From an uncultured Alphaproteobacteria bacterium (GTDB taxonomy: Bacteria; Pseudomonadota; Alphaproteobacteria; Rhodospirillales; Rhodospirillaceae), in NCBI GenBank assembly GCA_902575965.1, contig CACGTM010000008.1, positions 1 through 46,669 on the forward strand: a stretch of 46,669 bases of DNA. The letters are read 5' to 3'. Positions 43,287 through 46,669 of this stretch are shown in pieces. The position numbers were made by a program, and so were the translations under genes. The notes below the pieces were generated by a model, which ran no database searches, was not told the DNA's origin, and saw only the letters and a program-made list of their open reading frames with translations. Numbering within the stretch: the stretch's first letter is position 1; every line of letters begins with the position of its first letter.

Positions 43287-43943
43287 ATGGTTAGTGTTTC
43301 AATAGTGTATGACAGTAGTTTTAAAGGCCAAACAGAAGTCCTTGCTAAATGTGTTTTAGAGGGTGTTAGCTCAGTAGATAACATTCAAGGGCACATGATA
43401 CATGTTAATGATGTTGATGAACATTGGAACACTCTCCATAATTCTGAAGCCATAATATTTGGTTCTCCAACATATATTGGTGGTGTTACAGCTCAGTTTA
43501 AATTATTTATTGAAAAACTAGCTGGTGAAGTTTGGTTAAAAAGAATGTGGAAAAATAAATTTGCAGCCGGTTTTACGATATCTGCTGGTCGTTCTGGAGA
43601 CAAACTTAACTGTCTTACGGATATGGTTATCTTTGCTTCACAAATGGCAATGATCTGGGTGCCGCAACACATACTTGGTGGTAATTATTCAACTGCTGGA
43701 AGTGAGAAGGATTTAAATAGAATGGCAGGCTATCTTGGTGTTATGGCACAAGGAAATATAGATGAACCTGCTGACATATCCCCCCCAGAAAGCGATAAAG
43801 AAACTGCTCGAATGCATGGAAGACATGTTGCGCAAATAACAGCTCAATTTATAGAGGGTCAAAAGTCTTTGCCGTTCCAGGAAGAAGCTGCCTATGATTC
43901 AAAAGGTCAGGGCAGACCTTTGACCCTTCCAGAACTTTCTTAA
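43287..43943 (+). CDS. Flavodoxin-fold (WrbA-like) reductase
   Basis: A 218-residue flavodoxin-like protein, probably an NAD(P)H:quinone oxidoreductase or electron carrier. Features are the N-terminal SIVYDSSFKGQTEVLA (phosphate loop), EAIIFGSPTYIGGVTAQFKL near residue 55 (WrbA-type GSPTxxG) and the conserved WVPQHILGGNY. No signal peptide, so it is cytoplasmic while its neighbours are exported. No strong ribosome site before ATG 43287. Its stop overlaps the stop of the convergent Tat gene by 4 bases. Confidence 0.85.
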   Translation: MVSVSIVYDSSFKGQTEVLAKCVLEGVSSVDNIQGHMIHVNDVDEHWNTLHNSEAIIFGSPTYIGGVTAQFKLFIEKLAGEVWLKRMWKNKFAAGFTISAGRSGDKLNCLTDMVIFASQMAMIWVPQHILGGNYSTAGSEKDLNRMAGYLGVMAQGNIDEPADISPPESDKETARMHGRHVAQITAQFIEGQKSLPFQEEAAYDSKGQGRPLTLPELS

Positions 43944-44680
43944 ATATCAGGTGATGCTATAATTGATCCATGAGCTACGCCATATGTCTCAGAAGGTCTA
44001 TTGTTGGCAACTCTTGAATAACTCATTGCATTTTCCATATACGATAAAGAAAAATATTTAAACCTTATATCACCAAGAACCGATTCTGATACTTCATAAA
44101 CCTGCTGATTTTTATTTGATGGAATCATATTAATTGATGGCATGAATGCAACATCATTTGATTTAACATCTTTATCACCACTGACATGGGAACAAAGGTA
44201 AACTTGATAGTTCTTTTGCATTTCTTCAGCTGTTGCTTTTGGATATCGTCCCCAGCTTTCTGTCCAGCCTTGTGCAAATTTTGCAACCTCAGGGTTTCCC
44301 CAAACTTTATCTTTTGAATCAGCATCATCTAAATACATAAAGTCGAAGTGCGTGTAGGGAAAAGCGCAATCTGCAACTGATGAAACTTTCCAATTAGTAT
44401 AATGTTTAATACCTTCAATGCCATTAAAAAAAGGATTATCAATTTCTTGTAACCACTCATCATAACCTCTTGAGTTACTATCCTCTCTTGGAGTGTAAAC
44501 AAGAAGCATTAAGTCTCTTGAACCTTTTTTAGCTTTTTTATTCCCATGATGAGCTGCAGATAAAGTTTTTGGAATAATGCCTGTTGAGGCGATAACGCTA
44601 GCAGCTAAAACACTTCTTCTGGAAATAATATTCTCTTTTGAGAGAATATTTGAATATTTATTCTTGTTAATATCAGACAT
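43940..44680 (-). CDS. Tat-exported alpha/beta-barrel (EthD-like) protein
   Basis: A 246-residue protein with a Tat signal (IISRRSVLAASVIASTGI, cleavage near LSA). The mature part (LMLLVYTPREDSNSRGYDEW, NPFFNGIEGIKHYTNWKV) resembles the dimeric alpha-beta barrel group (EthD, Dabb, ABM), a tentative assignment. ATG 44680 is preferred over ATG 44695 because GGAG lies 9 bases upstream. Divergent from the bicupin gene. The C-terminus ends IIASPDI, close to the ASPG end of the NTF2-like pair; this may be chance. Confidence 0.7.
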   Translation of the reverse strand: MSDINKNKYSNILSKENIISRRSVLAASVIASTGIIPKTLSAAHHGNKKAKKGSRDLMLLVYTPREDSNSRGYDEWLQEIDNPFFNGIEGIKHYTNWKVSSVADCAFPYTHFDFMYLDDADSKDKVWGNPEVAKFAQGWTESWGRYPKATAEEMQKNYQVYLCSHVSGDKDVKSNDVAFMPSINMIPSNKNQQVYEVSESVLGDIRFKYFSLSYMENAMSYSRVANNRPSETYGVAHGSIIASPDI

Positions 44681-44779
44681 TTCATATTGCTCCATCTAAA
44701 AAAATAATCATATAATCCTGATGATAAAATATTTTTTAATACTCCGTAAATAGTATTTTTAATAAAAGAGGGTGAAATT

Positions 44780-45823
44780 ATGACTATTGAGCATTGGAGA
44801 CGTGATGAACCAACATTTTATAATTTTCTTTCACTTGATAGAAACACATTAAATGCGCCTGATCCTATTGGTGGTTTGGTTGGTGCCTTAATGAGTAAGG
44901 ATACAAAATCTGATTCACAAACATATGTAGTAAACATACCTTCAGGTTGGAATGTAAAGACAGATGCTCAGTATGGATCACTCGAGTTTTTTCTTTTAAA
45001 TGGTGATTTATCTTTAAACGGAGAGTCTGTAGGGAGCGGTGGATACATTCATGTTCCTCAATTATGCGGAGGTGGAGAAATATCATCAACTAAAGGCGCA
45101 TTGGCAATAGTTTTTTGGAATACTAATATTCCTGCTTATTCTTATCCTGTTACAAGAAATAGAGTGATTAAGGTATGGGAAAAACCTTGGACGCCCAGTA
45201 TTCCTGGTTCTTGTGGTGGGGTTATGCATAAATCTTTAAGAATACCTGACCCAGTTCCTCATCCAAACGATGAGGGTTTTGATGGTGGCCCGGGAGGATA
45301 TATACGCTTTCAATATATTGAACCAAATATGATTGCTCGAGATGAACATGTCCATCATGAATGCTGGGAAGAAATAATTCTTCTTCAAGGTGATTGTTTC
45401 TTAATTAATGAAGGACAAATGGGACTAGGAAGTGTCGTTACACACCCTCAGGAATGGTACCATGCGCCTTTTGTTTCTCGTTCAGGCGCCTTGATACTAG
45501 TTCATACTGATGCCCCAATGGGTTTTCCTTGGCCTCCAAGAGAGTATCCTGAGGCAGATAAACTGTGTGGGCACTATCTTGATAATTCTCGCTTTGATAT
45601 ACCTACAGAACATATTCCTTGGGAAGATCACCCCATTAAGGATTTACAAGAATCTTCACGTGATTATCAGAAGTGGAGGAAATCTCCCGAAGGTCAAAAA
45701 TGGGGAGGTTATGAGGAAACAACTAAGGTTCCATATAGACCTGCTGGTCGTGGTGTTGCATCTGATTATAGGGCAAGTTGGCAAAGATCAGGTGATCATC
45801 CTGAGTTATCAAAGAAAAAGTAA
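44780..45823 (+). CDS. Two-domain cupin protein
   Basis: A 347-residue protein with two cupin-like halves and no signal peptide. The first (YGSLEFFLLNGDLSLNGESV) is degenerate; the second has DEHVHHECWEEIILLQGD with three His and two Glu that fit the G(X)5HXH(X)3-4E metal site, then HPQEWYHAPFVSRSGALILV. The layout resembles DUF4437-like or ChrR-type cupins. AGAGGGTG precedes ATG 44780. A metal-dependent dioxygenase or decarboxylase is plausible. It would be the cytoplasmic continuation of the exported cluster. Confidence 0.78.
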   Translation: MTIEHWRRDEPTFYNFLSLDRNTLNAPDPIGGLVGALMSKDTKSDSQTYVVNIPSGWNVKTDAQYGSLEFFLLNGDLSLNGESVGSGGYIHVPQLCGGGEISSTKGALAIVFWNTNIPAYSYPVTRNRVIKVWEKPWTPSIPGSCGGVMHKSLRIPDPVPHPNDEGFDGGPGGYIRFQYIEPNMIARDEHVHHECWEEIILLQGDCFLINEGQMGLGSVVTHPQEWYHAPFVSRSGALILVHTDAPMGFPWPPREYPEADKLCGHYLDNSRFDIPTEHIPWEDHPIKDLQESSRDYQKWRKSPEGQKWGGYEETTKVPYRPAGRGVASDYRASWQRSGDHPELSKKK

Positions 45824-45827
45824 TTTC

Positions 45828-46235
45828 TTATTTTTTAATTTCTTTACAGAATCCTTGTTCTGAAAGAATAACTAAAGGATGTTCAGATGTAAACGCATAG
45901 TTTCCAATTGTAGATTGTGCAAATCTTCCAGTGTTTCTGTTTATTACAATGATTGAGGCACCTATTGATTTACTGTCTCTGGGTTCATATGCTGTTAAAT
46001 GATTATCAGATAACTGTCTTATTTTGTAGTCATAACCTTTAAAATTAGGATTCCTCTTTAAGATGTTTGTGCTCTTAAATAAAATATCCTTCTTTTCATA
46101 ATTAATTATGAATGAAATTTGATTATTATCTTCTTTATCTGTTGTACAAACTAATTCACTAATAGATTCTCTTGAGTATGTTTTATGAGATAAAATTAAG
46201 ATTATAAAAAATATTATGAAGGTCATTTTTTTCAT
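45828..46235 (-). CDS. Small exported protein of unknown function
   Basis: An unrecognised protein of 135 residues with a signal peptide (MKKMTFIIFFIILILSHKTY). Mature part is beta-like with two Cys (ELVCTTDK and QGFCKEI) that could pair. The start at ATG 46235 has AGGAAAG just upstream; longer in-frame starts up to 46304 add a non-signal leader and are less likely. Convergent with the bicupin gene, 4 bases apart. Confidence 0.68.
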   Translation of the reverse strand: MKKMTFIIFFIILILSHKTYSRESISELVCTTDKEDNNQISFIINYEKKDILFKSTNILKRNPNFKGYDYKIRQLSDNHLTAYEPRDSKSIGASIIVINRNTGRFAQSTIGNYAFTSEHPLVILSEQGFCKEIKK

Positions 46236-46331
46236 TTTCTTTCCTAAACTTATTATAACAAATATATATTGTTTATTTCTACATATGTTAACCTTAATGT
46301 CCATTCTAAATTTAGATTGCGGAATTACTAA

Positions 46332-46669
46332 ATGAAGTTTCTTCCTGAAATTAAAGAAAAAGATGCAAGTAATGAGATTTTGTTAATTTATAATGATATT
46401 AAAGAAATAACAGGATTCCCTCTAGTTAATCTAATTTTTAGATCAATGGCTACAATTAATGGCTGTCTTGAAACATGCTGGTTTACAATAAGACCTTTAT
46501 ATGTCAATCGATCAATACAACAGTCGGTTTCTTATTACTTTTCAAAACATAAATTTGAGTTTAATGATTCTATTAATCTTTCAGGTTTAAATAACAGAGA
46601 AAAGGTATTACTTGATAATACCTTGGATATATATTTTTCTCTTAATCCTACTAACCTCATTGGTTTGTA
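46332..46669 (+). CDS. DehI-like protein, partial (cut by window end)
   Basis: The frame from ATG 46332 is open to the end of the window (112 codons). The translation starts MKFLPEIKEKDASNEILLIY and contains DIKEITGFPLVNLIFRSMAT, then TCWFTIRPLYVN, all typical of the first repeat of DehI-type (PF10778) halocarboxylic acid dehalogenase-like proteins. Many members are annotated as DehI but lack proven dehalogenase activity. Only the N-terminal part is visible, so catalytic residues cannot be judged. Divergent from the small exported protein gene. Confidence 0.72.
   Translation, partial: MKFLPEIKEKDASNEILLIYNDIKEITGFPLVNLIFRSMATINGCLETCWFTIRPLYVNRSIQQSVSYYFSKHKFEFNDSINLSGLNNREKVLLDNTLDIYFSLNPTNLIGL

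Noticed and set aside
46305-46316. TCTAAATTTAGA palindrome before the DehI-like gene
   Set aside because: Short, A/T-dominated and not supported by a second copy.
1-46669. tRNA, rRNA, CRISPR, insertion sequences, attachment sites
   Set aside because: No cloverleaf, spaced repeat array, transposase or integrase was seen on either strand.

Overview
The window looks like a piece of chromosome from an AT-rich, Gram-negative marine-type proteobacterium. Signs of this are two TonB-dependent outer-membrane receptors, several Sec and Tat export signals, lipoproteins, a TRAP-type solute-binding protein, a PQQ dehydrogenase, and an [4Fe-4S] photolyase with a DUF2256 partner. The spinster-type MFS transporter and the many small-molecule oxidoreductases recall alphaproteobacterial (sphingomonad-like) or oligotrophic marine catabolic islands, but I cannot fix the lineage. 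I see no rRNA, tRNA, CRISPR array, IS element or phage gene. Genes are tightly packed. Nearly all are enzymes of small-molecule oxidation, so this reads as a catabolic accessory region.

Layout. (1) 1-4.0 kb, plus strand: PQQ dehydrogenase, exported VOC protein, methyltransferase and a small acidic protein. (2) 4.0-6.2 kb, minus strand: a coupled operon of Sel1-VOC fusion, orphan TRAP DctP and DUF427. (3) 6.2-10.2 kb, plus strand: SDR, FAD-linked oxidase, FeS photolyase and a short DUF2256 gene. (4) 10.2-17.0 kb: an unrecognised protein, a Tat-type alpha/beta hydrolase, a TonB receptor followed by an exported VOC protein, two lipoproteins, a VOC gene relic and an ABM monooxygenase. (5) 17.1-30.5 kb: two divergent units around a Fur-box-like site. 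The minus-strand unit is a RutA-like flavin monooxygenase, a YeiH-type exporter, an MFS transporter and a CopD-like membrane protein. The plus-strand unit is a three-subunit molybdenum hydroxylase, a ureidoglycolate-lyase-like protein, a class III aminotransferase and a second RutA-like monooxygenase, with a flavin reductase and a YaiI-family gene further on. (6) 30.6-46.7 kb: SDRs, a CMD-family protein, quinone oxidoreductase, FAD-linked oxidase, three unusual alpha/beta-hydrolase-fold proteins, paired cupins, paired NTF2-like proteins, a TonB receptor, several Tat-exported proteins, a flavodoxin, a bicupin and a partial DehI-like gene.

How it may work. Region 5 looks like an oxidative route for an N-heterocycle (pyrimidine- or purine-like). 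The Mo enzyme would hydroxylate the ring, the RutA-like enzymes would open it with FMNH2 from the flavin reductase, and the lyase-like and aminotransferase enzymes would process the ureido and amino products. Region 6 is the most unusual part. Three protein families (GHHTG alpha/beta-fold, NTF2-like, cupin) each occur as a cytoplasmic copy and a Tat-exported copy, next to a TonB receptor. This suggests a related reaction sequence run on both sides of the inner membrane. The three alpha/beta proteins carry His where the nucleophilic Ser should be, and appear to lack the usual catalytic His, so they are unlikely to be ordinary esterases.
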